From assembly GCA_017881055.1 (NCBI GenBank), contig JADGRF010000025.1, forward strand, positions 1 to 38,455: DNA of 38,455 bases. Direction: 5' to 3'. Positions 1 to 8,167 of the stretch are shown here, one piece after another. The notes beneath the pieces were generated by a model. That model was not told where the DNA came from. It worked only from the letters and a program-made list of their open reading frames with translations, and did not search any database. Position 1 is the stretch's first letter. Every line of letters begins with the position of its first letter. The stretch is from Sandaracinaceae bacterium. GTDB lineage: Bacteria > Myxococcota_A > Polyangia > Polyangiales > JAFGIB01. The position numbers were made by a program, and so were the translations under genes.

Positions 1-362
1 AGGTTCGCGTACTTCACGGCGCTGCGGCCGTTGTTGTCGAAGTCGGTGGCGTTGAAGAGGCTCGGGTTGTAGTCGAACGCGAGATCCCAATCGAACCAGC
101 TCTGCTCCCACAAGCTGCGAGTCGCATACGCCGCCGGTGTCCAGGCTGCGCCGTCGGCACCGAGCGCCAGCGCCGTGTATGCGCCGCCTAGGCTCACCAG
201 GCGCCCCGAGCCGACCACGGGCCCCGTCACCACGTCGAGATTGAAGTCGTGCCCCTTGAGCGCTGGGCCTTGCACCTGAGCGAAAGCCTCACTTCCGTCA
301 GCTGCAAACGCGAGCAGCAGAACGAAGAACACGACCGAGTGGCGGAGCAAGGACCGGGGCAT
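1..362 (-). CDS. Outer-membrane-type protein, N-terminal part (runs off the window)
   Basis: An open frame read from the ATG at 362 down to the left edge gives about 120 residues and is not closed, so the gene continues outside. The first 30 or so residues form a signal peptide: a basic start (MPRSLLRHS), a hydrophobic core (VVFFVLLLAFA) and a likely cleavage near AFA-Q. The mature part contains GGAYTALALGADGAAWTP, which resembles the GGAYTALADDA..NPA signature at the start of FadL/PorV-type outer-membrane beta-barrels; here the usual asparagine-proline is threonine-proline. The gene begins only 13 bases behind the nagZ stop in the same direction, so the two are probably co-transcribed. Function beyond a secreted or outer-membrane role cannot be read from this fragment. 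Confidence 0.7.
   Translation of the reverse strand, partial: MPRSLLRHSVVFFVLLLAFAADGSEAFAQVQGPALKGHDFNLDVVTGPVVGSGRLVSLGGAYTALALGADGAAWTPAAYATRSLWEQSWFDWDLAFDYNPSLFNATDFDNNGRSAVKYAN
295..306 (+). repeat. Dispersed word CCGTCAGCTGCA, exact copy
   Basis: Inside the partial outer-membrane gene (minus), where it encodes AADG at the end of the signal peptide. Confidence 0.85.
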
Positions 363-375
363 GATTCGATGAAGC

Positions 376-1467
376 TCAGCGAAGAGGCTTTCCCGCGTCG
401 GCGATACGCTGCTCGAGGCGCTCGGGTTCTTCGGCTCGCAGCGCGGCTTCGATCGCGTCCGAAGCCAGAGGACGGGGCGGACGCGCGCGCCGCAGCGCAA
501 CGCCGCGTTCAGCTGCCGCGTGCACGCGCCCGGCAAACCCGTCGTCAGCTGCAGCGCGCTCACAGAGCGCCGCGTGAGCCGCGCGAACGCGCGTCACGTC
601 GGAGCACACCAACAGCGCGTCGCAGCCCGCTTCGATCGCGCGCACGGCGGCCTCGCCGATACCGTAGCGCTCCGAGATCGCCTTCATTTCGAGATCATCG
701 CTGAACAAGAGGCCCGAGTAACCGAGCTCCGCACGCAAGAGCTGCGTGATCGCGCGCGTGGAGAGCGTGGCAGGGACACCCCGGTCGATCGCGTCGAACA
801 CGACGTGCGCCGTCATTAGCATGGGCAGCTCGGCTGCCAGCGCGGCGAACGGTGCGAGCTCGACGGCCGACAGGCGCGCGCGCCCGAGCGCTAGGCGCGG
901 CAGTGCCAGGTGGCTGTCTTCGAGCGTGTCGCCGTGACCGGGAAAATGCTTGCCGCACGCGTATACTCCGCTCCGCGCAAGCCCCCGCGCAAACGCGCGC
1001 GCGTGCGTGATCACGCGCGCCGGCTCGCGACCAAAGCTGCGATCGCCGATCACGGGGTTCAGCGGGTTGGTGTCCACGTCGAGCACGGGCGCGAAGTCCA
1101 AGGTGAAGCCGAGCGCCGCGAGCTGCCGGCCAAGCAGCGCCGCCGCCTCCTCGGTGAGCCGCGCGTCGTCCAGGTCACCCAGCACCCTCATCGGCGGCAG
1201 GCGCAGCACCGGCGCTCCGAGCCGCGCCACCCGCCCCCCCTCCTGGTCGAGCGCGATGAAGGGCGGAAGATCGGCTGGCGTACTCTGGGCGAGCTGCGCC
1301 GTGAGCCGTACCACCTCGGCGGGGGTACCTAGGTTGCGACGAAACAGAATGAAGCCGCCCAGCTGACCGAGCCGCGCCAGCTCCAGCAGATCGGCGGGCG
1401 GCTCGGCCGCTGGAAAGCCGGCGACGATTAGCTGCCCCGCGGCTTGGTTCATGCTTAGATTGGACAT
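376..1467 (-). CDS. nagZ: Beta-N-acetylhexosaminidase (glycoside hydrolase family 3)
   Basis: NagZ removes N-acetylglucosamine from muropeptides during peptidoglycan recycling, normally in the cytosol. The 363-residue product has the family landmarks in order: GGFILFRRN near residue 38, DQEGGRVARL near 74, the catalytic loop KHFPGHGDT at about 173-181, and the nucleophile region SDDLEM near 256. I chose the ATG at 1467 because the sequence becomes NagZ-like right after it (MSNLSMNQAAGQLIVAGF); the frame is open to a TTG at 1551 and an ATG at 1503, and no clear ribosome site decides between them. It is divergent from pcnB and is followed after 13 bases by an outer-membrane-type gene. It carries one 10-base copy of the dispersed CAGCTG word at 544-553. 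Confidence 0.9.
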   Translation of the reverse strand: MSNLSMNQAAGQLIVAGFPAAEPPADLLELARLGQLGGFILFRRNLGTPAEVVRLTAQLAQSTPADLPPFIALDQEGGRVARLGAPVLRLPPMRVLGDLDDARLTEEAAALLGRQLAALGFTLDFAPVLDVDTNPLNPVIGDRSFGREPARVITHARAFARGLARSGVYACGKHFPGHGDTLEDSHLALPRLALGRARLSAVELAPFAALAAELPMLMTAHVVFDAIDRGVPATLSTRAITQLLRAELGYSGLLFSDDLEMKAISERYGIGEAAVRAIEAGCDALLVCSDVTRVRAAHAALCERAAADDGFAGRVHAAAERGVALRRARPPRPLASDAIEAALRAEEPERLEQRIADAGKPLR

Positions 1468-1533
1468 CGTAATGAAGGCCTGCGATTGCGGTCGGACCGC
1501 CATGTTGGTAGTCAGTCGCGCGCGCGTGTCCAG

Positions 1534-1551
1534 TTGTCTCCTGTAAGACAA
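1534..1551. promoter_or_regulatory. Inverted repeat TTGTCT-N6-AGACAA in the nagZ/pcnB divergent region
   Basis: A perfect 6-base dyad, TTGTCT and AGACAA, separated by CCTGTA, lies between the divergent starts of nagZ and pcnB. Its size and spacing fit a helix-turn-helix repressor site, and its place would allow control of both genes. This is inference only; the regulator is unknown and nagZ translation might start inside it (TTG at 1551). Confidence 0.3.
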
Positions 1552-1615
1552 TGTGGGTGACCCCCGGGCCTACGGGCTACGCGAGTCGGTACCCGGTCTA
1601 GAACGCTCTGCCTGC

Positions 1616-3094
1616 ATGCAATCTCCCTCTCGAGACCTCGAAACGACCCACGCGGCCGACCAGGAAACGGGCGACGAGCGCGCGCAGCGTGCGGTGGATC
1701 GCCCGGAGCTGACCGGTCCCGCGCCCGAACTGTATCCCGGACTGATCGCCCCGGAACGGGTCGACCCCGACGCCGTCAAGGTGCTGACCCGCCTGACGCG
1801 CCACGGCCACAACGCCTACCTGGTCGGCGGCGGCGTGCGCGACCTCTTGCTGAACCGATCGCCCAAAGACTTCGACATCGCGACCAGCGCGCGCCCGAAC
1901 GAGGTCCGCAACCTGTTCCGCAACTGCCGCGTGATCGGCCGACGCTTCCGACTCGCGCACGTGCTGTTCGCGGGCGGCAAGATCATCGAAGTCGCCACGT
2001 TTCGGCGCGACCCGCGCGAGCTGCGCGAGCTCTCCAACGAAGACGGCGACACCGACAGTGTAAACGAATCGGCGCTTGCCGAGCGCGGCGACGACGCGGA
2101 CCTGTTGATTCGCCACGACAACACCTTCGGCGATCCGCACGAAGACGCGATTCGCCGCGACTTCACCATCAACGGCCTGTTCTACGACTTGGATCGCGAA
2201 GAGGTCATCGACTACGTGGGTGGCGTCGCCGATCTACGTGCTGGCGTCGTGCGCACGATCGGCGAGCCCGACGTGCGCTTCCGCGAAGATCCGATCCGCA
2301 TTCTGCGTGCGATCAAGTTCGCCGCGCGCTTGGATCTCGGCATCGCGCCCGAGGTCTACGACGCGATGGTCGATCTGCGCGAAGAGCTGTCGCGCTCGGC
2401 GCCACCGCGCGTGTTCGAGGAAATTTTGCGGCTTTTACGCGGCGGCGGAGCACATCGCTCGGTCTACTTGGCGTGGGACGTGGGTGTTCTGGCCGTGGTG
2501 CTGCCCGAGCTGTGCGCGTACCTGGAAGACCAAGGCAAGGACTCGGAGCTGCTCTGGGCGCGCCTGGCCGAGATCGATCGTTTGAAGGACGAAGACCGTC
2601 TGCCGAGCGACACGGTGCTGATGGGCGCGCTGCTCTACGGCGCGCTCGACGAAGCCATCGCGGGCGTGCAGGACCCGCACGGCGCGTTCGAAGAGTTCTT
2701 CCAGGAGATGACCACGCGCTTGTCGTTGCCGCGCCGGATGCGCGACCGGTTGCGCTTGGTGTTCGCCGCGCAGCGCAGGCTCGCGCGCGGCCATCACTCC
2801 GGCTTGATCAACCGTGACTTCTACGACGATGCCTGCGACCTGTTCGAGATTCGCATGCGCGCCGCGGGCTTGGCGCTGCCCAAAGACTTCCGGCACGCGC
2901 ATGAGCCGGATCCGTCAGCTGCAAGGCGGCCCGACGCCGGTGGCTATGCAGCGGCGAAAAGCGCTGGACGACGGGAGCCGCAAGCGCGACCAGAACCGCG
3001 ACCAGAGCCGCGAGCGCGAACGACCGACGCGGGCCCCGATGCGGGCGATCGGCCCCGAAGACGCAGTAGCCGCAGGCGCCGGCCAGCGGGCTGA
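1616..3094 (+). CDS. pcnB: Poly(A) polymerase / CCA-adding enzyme-family nucleotidyltransferase
   Basis: Class II nucleotidyltransferase that adds 3' adenosines to RNA. The 492-residue product shows the head domain: YLVGGGVRDLLL near residue 69, then PKDFDIAT with the metal-binding Asp pair at about 85-87, RLAHVLF and IEVATFRRD, then RRDFTINGLFYD and the RxxEDPIRILRAIKF helix. This order is typical of bacterial PcnB. A poly(A) polymerase is favoured over a tRNA CCA-adding enzyme because of the short spacing and the long basic C-terminus ending in SSRRRRPAG, but the two are hard to tell apart by eye. The ATG at 1616 is preferred over the upstream in-frame codon at 1553, which would overlap the divergent promoter. 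It contains an exact copy of the dispersed 12-base word at 2912-2923, encoding PSAA in the disordered tail. Confidence 0.88.
   Translation: MQSPSRDLETTHAADQETGDERAQRAVDRPELTGPAPELYPGLIAPERVDPDAVKVLTRLTRHGHNAYLVGGGVRDLLLNRSPKDFDIATSARPNEVRNLFRNCRVIGRRFRLAHVLFAGGKIIEVATFRRDPRELRELSNEDGDTDSVNESALAERGDDADLLIRHDNTFGDPHEDAIRRDFTINGLFYDLDREEVIDYVGGVADLRAGVVRTIGEPDVRFREDPIRILRAIKFAARLDLGIAPEVYDAMVDLREELSRSAPPRVFEEILRLLRGGGAHRSVYLAWDVGVLAVVLPELCAYLEDQGKDSELLWARLAEIDRLKDEDRLPSDTVLMGALLYGALDEAIAGVQDPHGAFEEFFQEMTTRLSLPRRMRDRLRLVFAAQRRLARGHHSGLINRDFYDDACDLFEIRMRAAGLALPKDFRHAHEPDPSAARRPDAGGYAAAKSAGRREPQARPEPRPEPRARTTDAGPDAGDRPRRRSSRRRRPAG
2912..2923 (+). repeat. Dispersed word CCGTCAGCTGCA, exact copy
   Basis: In the pcnB tail, encoding PSAA as CCG TCA GCT GCA. 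Confidence 0.85.
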
Positions 3095-3125
3095 GCGGCA
3101 AGCCAATTCCTGATACCCTGCGGTC

Positions 3126-3539
3126 GTGCCAGTTCCGGTTTGGAAAGTCGATCGACGACGCTGGCCGCTCGCGCTCCTCTACATCGAGGGCGGCGACGGA
3201 AGCGTCGCACCCAGCACCGAGAGCGTCTTGGCCTGCTTGGAAGAAGTCTCGCGCCCCCGCACGCGCAGGGTCGTGGTGGTCGATACCCACTTGGCGAAGC
3301 CGGACGCCGCGCGGCGCAAGCTGCTGATCCACTGGTTCAACACGCACTGGGCGAGCACGCGCACGGACTTGGTCGCGCTCGCCGTCGTCGCGCCGAGCAC
3401 GTTCGAGCGCAGCACGATCACCGCGGTGCTGTGGTTCGTGGATCTGCGCTGCCCACTCGAGGTGTTCGACACGCGCGAGGCTGCCATAGCCTGGGCGGAG
3501 AAGCAGCTGGAACAGGCGGGACTTTCGGCGCCGCCGTGA
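3126..3539 (+). CDS. Small SpoIIAA/STAS-like protein of unknown function
   Basis: A 137-residue soluble protein starting at GTG 3126, 31 bases after the pcnB stop. The alternating beta/alpha pattern, with ALLYIEGGDG, a central VVVVDTHLAKPD strand-turn, FERSTITAVLWFV and a final EVFDTREAAIAWAEKQL helix, resembles the STAS/SEC14-like 'SpoIIAA' fold seen in many myxobacterial small proteins. There is no visible catalytic motif. Its neighbour pcnB gives no clear hint of role. Assignment to the fold is from pattern only and a profile search would be needed to fix it. Confidence 0.65.
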   Translation: MPVPVWKVDRRRWPLALLYIEGGDGSVAPSTESVLACLEEVSRPRTRRVVVVDTHLAKPDAARRKLLIHWFNTHWASTRTDLVALAVVAPSTFERSTITAVLWFVDLRCPLEVFDTREAAIAWAEKQLEQAGLSAPP

Positions 3540-3552
3540 GTCAGCTCTGATC

Positions 3553-3567
3553 GCCGAGGATCTCGGC
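3553..3567. terminator. Hairpin between convergent genes
   Basis: GCCGAG-GAT-CTCGGC forms a 6-base-pair stem with a 3-base loop in the 33-base gap between the plus-strand gene ending at 3539 and the minus-strand gene ending at 3573. It could stop transcription from both sides. There is no T-run, so intrinsic termination is not certain. Confidence 0.35.
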
Positions 3568-3572
3568 ACGGT

Positions 3573-4967
3573 TCACGGTGCGGGACTGCGATCGACGACC
3601 AGCTCGAACGCATGCGGCAGCGCTGGCGGCGCATCCGCGTCGGGCGTCTTCACCGTGATGTACGTGACGGCGAGCACGACCTCCGCCGTGTCGCTCGTGA
3701 GCAGAAGTGGCACGTAGCTATCGGGCATGGTGCGCAGCGGTGATTTCACACGACCGACTTCAGTACCACTTGCCCCAAGTCGGATCGCGATCAGCGACCA
3801 GCGCGGACCGAGCTCGCCACGCAGCCACACCCGCAGCTCCTGGCCTTCGGTGACGTTCGGCGTGCGCACGCGCAGGTACACGCTGCCGAGCGGCGGGATC
3901 CCATCGTCGGCGCTGCGAAAACGCTTCGGCAGCTGCGCATAGGTCCAATCAGCTTGCATGGGAAGCTGGGCTCCGTTCGGCAGTGCTGCGAACACGCGAT
4001 ACGACGCGGCCGCGCGCGCTCGTGCGTCGCCCGCAAACAGCCGTGCAGCCACGAGCTCTTCGACGTCGTCGCTCCAGTCTTCGCCAGCGGCGTGCAGGGA
4101 CGCTGCGAGCGCTTCCCAGAGATCGGGCGACGAGCGCAGGATTCCTGGTTTCACCAAGCCGCGGCTGCGCTGGCGCGTTAGCTGCCACGCCGCCTCGATA
4201 AAGCGACCCGTTCCGCCGTCGTGTCGCTCCGAGAGCATGGCGAGGAACGCGGCGCCTCTAGCACCCGAATCGGGATCGCGCTGCAGAAAGCCGAGCTCGG
4301 GTGCGTGCTGCGCCGCGAGCATGGAGCCCGCGCAGCCGTACTCGCCGAGGAACAGCCACGCGGCGAAGTCGCCCGTGGCTCGCAGCATGCTCTCCGCCTC
4401 GGCGGGATCGCGGCCGTGCAGAGCCGCTTGCACCAGCGCGCTCATCACGCACGCCGGCAGATCACGGCGCGGTAACCCAGCGTCCACGACGGCGTAGGTA
4501 CCAGCCGAGTCGAAGTCCAGCCACGCGATCGGCTGTTCGCTCGCGGCATAGGCCGGCGCCCTCGCGGCCGGATCCAAATACAAGTCGAACGCGAGCGAGC
4601 CCCCGCGCCCGCCATCGGCGAACGGCAAAGGCCAGCCGCTCGCGGCCAGCGTGCGGTACGCCTGCTCGAGCGCACCCCGCGCCGCTGTCAGCTGCAACCG
4701 CGAGGTGCCCACGGGTGCGTGCACGCGCAGCGGCAGCTCGTCTGAGTCGAGCCACGTGCCACCCGATGCGCGCTCTCCGGCGTCGGGCTCGGGCACCACC
4801 TGCCCCTTCCAGACCTTGGGCGCGAGGATGAAGTTCGCCCAGGCGTCCATCAGCCCCGGCTGCGCCGGCTGAGTCGCTTGGCCCGCGCCCGGCGCCGCGA
4901 ACGCAAGACCGACCGCCGCGAGGAGCAGTCCAGCCACCGACATGTGTGCGATCGAACGCCAACTCAC
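3573..4967 (-). CDS. Secreted protein of unknown function
   Basis: 464 residues. The GTG at 4967 is chosen because GGAG lies six bases before it and it gives a proper signal peptide (MSWRSIAHM then SVAGLLLAAVGLAFAAPGAGQA). An ATG at 4943 is the alternative. The mature protein has an N-terminal half that could be a peptidase-like helical domain without a metal-binding HExxH, and a C-terminal half rich in beta strands ending VTYITVKTPDADAPPALPHAFELVVDRSPAP, which looks like a jelly-roll or immunoglobulin-like fold. Two cysteines (in LPACVMS and LGEYGCAGS) might form a disulfide. I do not recognise the family. It is divergent from the 5074 gene, with about 100 bases between starts. Confidence 0.72.
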   Translation of the reverse strand: MSWRSIAHMSVAGLLLAAVGLAFAAPGAGQATQPAQPGLMDAWANFILAPKVWKGQVVPEPDAGERASGGTWLDSDELPLRVHAPVGTSRLQLTAARGALEQAYRTLAASGWPLPFADGGRGGSLAFDLYLDPAARAPAYAASEQPIAWLDFDSAGTYAVVDAGLPRRDLPACVMSALVQAALHGRDPAEAESMLRATGDFAAWLFLGEYGCAGSMLAAQHAPELGFLQRDPDSGARGAAFLAMLSERHDGGTGRFIEAAWQLTRQRSRGLVKPGILRSSPDLWEALAASLHAAGEDWSDDVEELVAARLFAGDARARAAASYRVFAALPNGAQLPMQADWTYAQLPKRFRSADDGIPPLGSVYLRVRTPNVTEGQELRVWLRGELGPRWSLIAIRLGASGTEVGRVKSPLRTMPDSYVPLLLTSDTAEVVLAVTYITVKTPDADAPPALPHAFELVVDRSPAP

Positions 4968-5073
4968 GGGAACTCCGCAACGACTGTCTACCCCGCTCGG
5001 CCACTCCGGCAGCCAAATTCTCGCTCTGCTGACGCGAAAAGGATTATGCTCGTAAACGATTTCGCGGAGCGTC

Positions 5074-5625
5074 ATGGCCGATTCCCACTTCGACCCGGGT
5101 GGTTTCTTTCAGTTCGACTTAGCCCACGGCCGCGTTCGCACGCGAGGGGGGGCTCGAGTCATCGTGCTCGCCGAGAACGTGCTCGCGCCGCTGATCAACA
5201 CGGCCGTGCAGAACGGGGATCTCACCTCGATCCGCACACTCGGCAGCCAGCTCGGCTCGATCGTGGCGCAGGCGCTGCCGGGCCCTGCCAGCACGCTCTC
5301 CGCGCAAGCGGTGATCTCGCACGCCGGCGGCGTGATGTCGCTGTACGGCTGGGGCCGTTTGAAGCTCGAGCAGTGGGGCGGAGCCGTGGTGCTCGTCGTC
5401 GAAGGCCTGCCGCCGCTCGACGAGGACAACCTCGCCGTGGCCGCGCTGCTCGGCGGCATGTTCTCGACGCTGAGCGCGTCGGAAGTCGCGTGCGTGCCGA
5501 TCGCGCGCACGACCAAGTACATCATGGTCGACCCGCGCATCGCGGAGCAGGTCTGGGCGTGGTCGAAGAGCGGTGACAACCTGGCCACGATCGCGTCGCG
5601 CCTGGGCTCGCCGGAGGCGCCATGA
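5074..5625 (+). CDS. Conserved unknown protein, first gene of a coaX-linked pair
   Basis: 183 residues, ATG at 5074 with GGAG just ahead (GCGGAGCGTC-ATG) and a TATGCT -10-like box at 5045-5050. The central part (ISHAGGVMSLYGWGRLKLEQWGGAVVLVVEGLPPLDEDNLAVAALLGGMF) has the feel of a ligand-sensing alpha/beta domain of the V4R or heme-NO-binding type, where a C-terminal GG..G..L..L.G segment is common, but I cannot assign it. No signal peptide or membrane segment is visible. Its stop overlaps the start of the next gene (ATGA), so the two are translationally coupled and probably act together. Confidence 0.75.
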   Translation: MADSHFDPGGFFQFDLAHGRVRTRGGARVIVLAENVLAPLINTAVQNGDLTSIRTLGSQLGSIVAQALPGPASTLSAQAVISHAGGVMSLYGWGRLKLEQWGGAVVLVVEGLPPLDEDNLAVAALLGGMFSTLSASEVACVPIARTTKYIMVDPRIAEQVWAWSKSGDNLATIASRLGSPEAP

Positions 5626-6212
5626 CGCAGCAGGTCGAGCGTCTCGAAGCCTTGCTGACTCGCGTGCAGGAAAATCGCGCTGTGCCCCGTGCGCGCGCTG
5701 CCGTGCAGCCGACAGCGGCAGCCGCACCCGCACCCAAGCAGCCAATAGCGGCAGCACCGGCGGCGGCAGCGAAGCCTGTTCCCGCGCCCGTCGCCCCCAC
5801 ACGCCCCGTGATGCAAGAACGCGATCGCGGCAGCGTCACCGAAGAGCGCGTGAGCTTGCCGGGCCAGCGCGCGCCGACGCGCCCGGTGGATGCGAAGGAA
5901 CCAGCACGCAGGCCGGAGCGCGAGCGCATGTCCACGCCTCTCGAGATGGCCGTCGAAGAAGAGCTGCTCGCGAATTCGCCAAGCGAGCCGCCGACCGGGC
6001 AATGGAGCACCCAGGCGCGCGTGCCGGCCGGCATGGCGGGCAAGCCTGTGCCCACGGGGCCGATCGCGACCGAGCCGTCGTTCACGGTCGAGCCGGAGCC
6101 GCTGCGTGAGCCGGCCCGTCCGATCGCGCAGGTCGTGAGCAAGCATGCCACCGAGATCGAGGCTACATTCGGGGCGATGCTGAAGCGCTCGTTAGGCCTA
6201 CGGCCTCGCTGA
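5622..6212 (+). CDS. Proline/alanine-rich linker protein, coupled to the preceding gene
   Basis: 196 residues beginning at the ATG that overlaps the upstream stop by four bases. A short N-terminal coiled-coil-like helix (QQVERLEALLTRVQENRAV) is followed by roughly 120 residues of low-complexity Pro/Ala/Arg/Glu sequence and a C-terminal helix, VVSKHATEIEATFGAMLKRSLGLRP. This is the plan of an adaptor with two binding ends joined by a disordered tether. No enzyme motif is present. It likely binds the product of the 5074 gene. The family is unknown to me. Confidence 0.7.
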   Translation: MTQQVERLEALLTRVQENRAVPRARAAVQPTAAAAPAPKQPIAAAPAAAAKPVPAPVAPTRPVMQERDRGSVTEERVSLPGQRAPTRPVDAKEPARRPERERMSTPLEMAVEEELLANSPSEPPTGQWSTQARVPAGMAGKPVPTGPIATEPSFTVEPEPLREPARPIAQVVSKHATEIEATFGAMLKRSLGLRPR

Positions 6213-6262
6213 TTGAGCCTACGGCCGCTGATTGGGCTTACGGCCTCGCATTACGGTCTCGT
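6195..6262. repeat. Three imperfect copies of a CCTACGGCCTCGCTGATT-like unit
   Basis: The end of the 5622 gene and the gap before coaX hold three decaying tandem copies of an 18-20-base unit: 6195-6214, 6216-6233 and 6236-6252, followed by a fragment. Copy two lacks TC, copy three has TT for CT and a shorter end. The first copy includes the palindrome TAGGCCTA. It forms most of the coaX leader and puts stop codons just after the upstream gene. Confidence 0.6.
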
Positions 6263-6281
6263 TGCTACCAAGGTTTTCACA

Positions 6282-7046
6282 ATGCTGCTGGTCGTCGACG
6301 TCGGCAACACGCACACGGTGCTGGGGCTGTATGAAGGTAAGAAGCTCATCCACCATTTCCGCATCCAATCGGAGCGCGGACGCACGGAGGACGAGTATCA
6401 CGTGATCTTCGCCACGCTGGTGCAGCTGGCCGGCGTACAAACGAGCGAGATCACCTCGAGCATCTTGGCGTCGGTCGTTCCGCCGCTCACCGACTCGATC
6501 GTGCGTGCCGTGCGCCGCGCGTTTCACCACGACATCATCGTGGTCGGTCCCGGCATCAAGACCGGCATGCCGATCCTCTACGAGAATCCGCGCGAGGTCG
6601 GCGCCGATCGCATCGTGAACGCGATCGCCGCGTACGACCGCGTGCATGCCGGCGTGATCGTGGTCGACTTCGGCACCGCGACCACGTTCGACTGCGTGTC
6701 GAACCGCGGCGAATACTTGGGCGGCGCAATCGCGCCCGGCATCGGCCTGAGCGCCGAAGCGTTGTTCTCGCGCGCGGCGCGCTTGCCGAGGACCGAGATC
6801 ATCCGCCCGCCGCACGTCTTGGGCCGCAACACGGTGCACTCGATGCAGTCGGGCCTGGTGTTCGGTTACGCGGGCCTGGTCGACGGAATGGTCGAGCGGC
6901 TGCGCGCCGAGATGGGCTATCCGTGCGCGGTGCTCGCGACCGGTGGCGAGGCGATGCTGATCCGCTCCGAGTCGAAGACGATCGACGACGTCGATCCGCA
7001 CCTGACGCTGGACGGCCTGCGCATTCTCTACGAACGACAGAAGTAG
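6282..7046 (+). CDS. coaX: Type III pantothenate kinase
   Basis: CoaX phosphorylates pantothenate in the first step of coenzyme A synthesis. The 254-residue product has the usual length and motifs of the ASKHA-fold type III enzyme: MLLVVDVGNTHTVLGLY at the N-terminus (Asp6, Asn9), GADRIVNAIAAYD near 106, VVDFGTATTFDCVS near 125-138 and YLGGAIAPGIGLSAEALFSRAARLPR. The ATG at 6282 is placed by the family start; the frame is open further upstream but that part is the repeat leader. It is the third gene in the plus-strand run from 5074. It does not sit next to birA, which often accompanies coaX in other bacteria. Confidence 0.93.
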   Translation: MLLVVDVGNTHTVLGLYEGKKLIHHFRIQSERGRTEDEYHVIFATLVQLAGVQTSEITSSILASVVPPLTDSIVRAVRRAFHHDIIVVGPGIKTGMPILYENPREVGADRIVNAIAAYDRVHAGVIVVDFGTATTFDCVSNRGEYLGGAIAPGIGLSAEALFSRAARLPRTEIIRPPHVLGRNTVHSMQSGLVFGYAGLVDGMVERLRAEMGYPCAVLATGGEAMLIRSESKTIDDVDPHLTLDGLRILYERQK

Positions 7047-7160
7047 TCGAACGCTTCGCCCATGCCCATCCCATGACAGGGGGCTCGCAAAAGGATCGCG
7101 CAAAAGCCGCAGAAGATGCGACGCGCGCCGAGTCCGAGCTGCTGCGAACACTCGTCGCGG

Positions 7161-8099
7161 CTAACGCGCGTGGAACAAGAGCAGAAGGCCCAACACGCTG
7201 GCGATCAGAACCACTGCTGCCAGCGCATAGATGAACAGGTCCGCATCCGCGCGCTTCGGTGCCAGCGGTGCGTGCTTGCCTGCAGCTGACGGCGGCGCTG
7301 CCGCAGGAGCGGCTTCGGGCAAGACCTCGGTGCGCTCCGGCACGGCTGCCGGTGGCGGTACCGGCTCGTCCGGTTCGGACTTCAGCGCGTCGAGCAGGGC
7401 TTGCACCGGCTCCTCGAACAAGAGGCGCGTCTCGCCAAGCACGATCTCGTCGCCATCACGCAGGCGGCGCGCCAAGAGCGTGTGACCCGCGACCACGATC
7501 GGGCTAGCGCCCAGCGCCCGACACAACACGCCTTCGAGATCGCTGACCAGCTCCGCATGCTCGGACGCAACGGTGGGATCGGGCAGAACCAGCTGACAAC
7601 TCTCGGCGCGCCCGATCACGAGGCGCGGCGCCGATGCGGGCAGCTCGATCGTGGTGCCGGTGAGCGGTCCCGAGACCACACACACACGCGGTGCAGGAAC
7701 CTGTTTGCCGCGCGCGGCCTCGGCATCGCGCAGCAGGCGCCGCGCGAGCTCCGCGGTTCGTTCGGCGCTCACGGCCTCGCGCACGAGCGCAGCGCTGTGA
7801 AACGTCAACACGTAGACGCCTAGCTCGATGCGGTCGCCGTCGCGCAGGCGGCGCGGCGCCTCGGCTTGCAAGCGCTGACCTTCGAGCCGCGTACCGTTGG
7901 TCGAGCCAAGGTCCGTGATCACGAAGTGATCACCAAGCGCTTGCACGCTCACGTGGTGCTCGCTGACCGTGCGGTCCGGAATGCGCACGTCGGCCGCAGA
8001 GCCGCGACCGATCGAGACGCGACTCTGATCGAACACGAACTCGGGCTCGCCGGGGACTTTGACCCCAGCGCGCGAGCGAACCACGAAGCGCACACCCAT
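7161..8099 (-). CDS. Double-FHA protein with C-terminal membrane anchor
   Basis: 312 residues starting at ATG 8099. The first FHA domain (about 20-90) is canonical: SIGRGSAADVRI, the SEHH of the phosphothreonine pocket, and DLGSTNGT. A second FHA-like domain (about 135-215, VIGRAESCQLVLPDPTVASEHAEL) keeps the GR and SxxH elements but lacks the NGT loop. A Pro/Ala/Glu linker leads to a single C-terminal membrane helix (YALAAVVLIASVLGLLLLF) ending in HAR, a tail anchor with the FHA domains in the cytoplasm. FHA domains read Ser/Thr phosphorylation, so it is probably a target of an eukaryotic-type kinase encoded elsewhere. It is divergent from the PilZ gene. The linker carries an exact copy of the 12-base word at 7281-7292. 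Confidence 0.85.
   Translation of the reverse strand: MGVRFVVRSRAGVKVPGEPEFVFDQSRVSIGRGSAADVRIPDRTVSEHHVSVQALGDHFVITDLGSTNGTRLEGQRLQAEAPRRLRDGDRIELGVYVLTFHSAALVREAVSAERTAELARRLLRDAEAARGKQVPAPRVCVVSGPLTGTTIELPASAPRLVIGRAESCQLVLPDPTVASEHAELVSDLEGVLCRALGASPIVVAGHTLLARRLRDGDEIVLGETRLLFEEPVQALLDALKSEPDEPVPPPAAVPERTEVLPEAAPAAAPPSAAGKHAPLAPKRADADLFIYALAAVVLIASVLGLLLLFHAR
7281..7292 (-). repeat. Dispersed word CCGTCAGCTGCA, exact copy
   Basis: In the FHA linker (minus gene), encoding PSAA with the same A/T-ending codons. Confidence 0.85.
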
Positions 8100-8167
8100 C
8101 GGACCGCCCACGCTGAGGCCGACGCGCGTACGGGTCAAGGATTTGGGACCGCGCCGCGCGCGCCAGC

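Noticed and set aside
7073..7234. Possible 53-residue protein starting at ATG 7073 after coaX
   Set aside because: Its second half overlaps the FHA gene on the other strand, no ribosome site or family is seen, and the composition is that of shadow frames.
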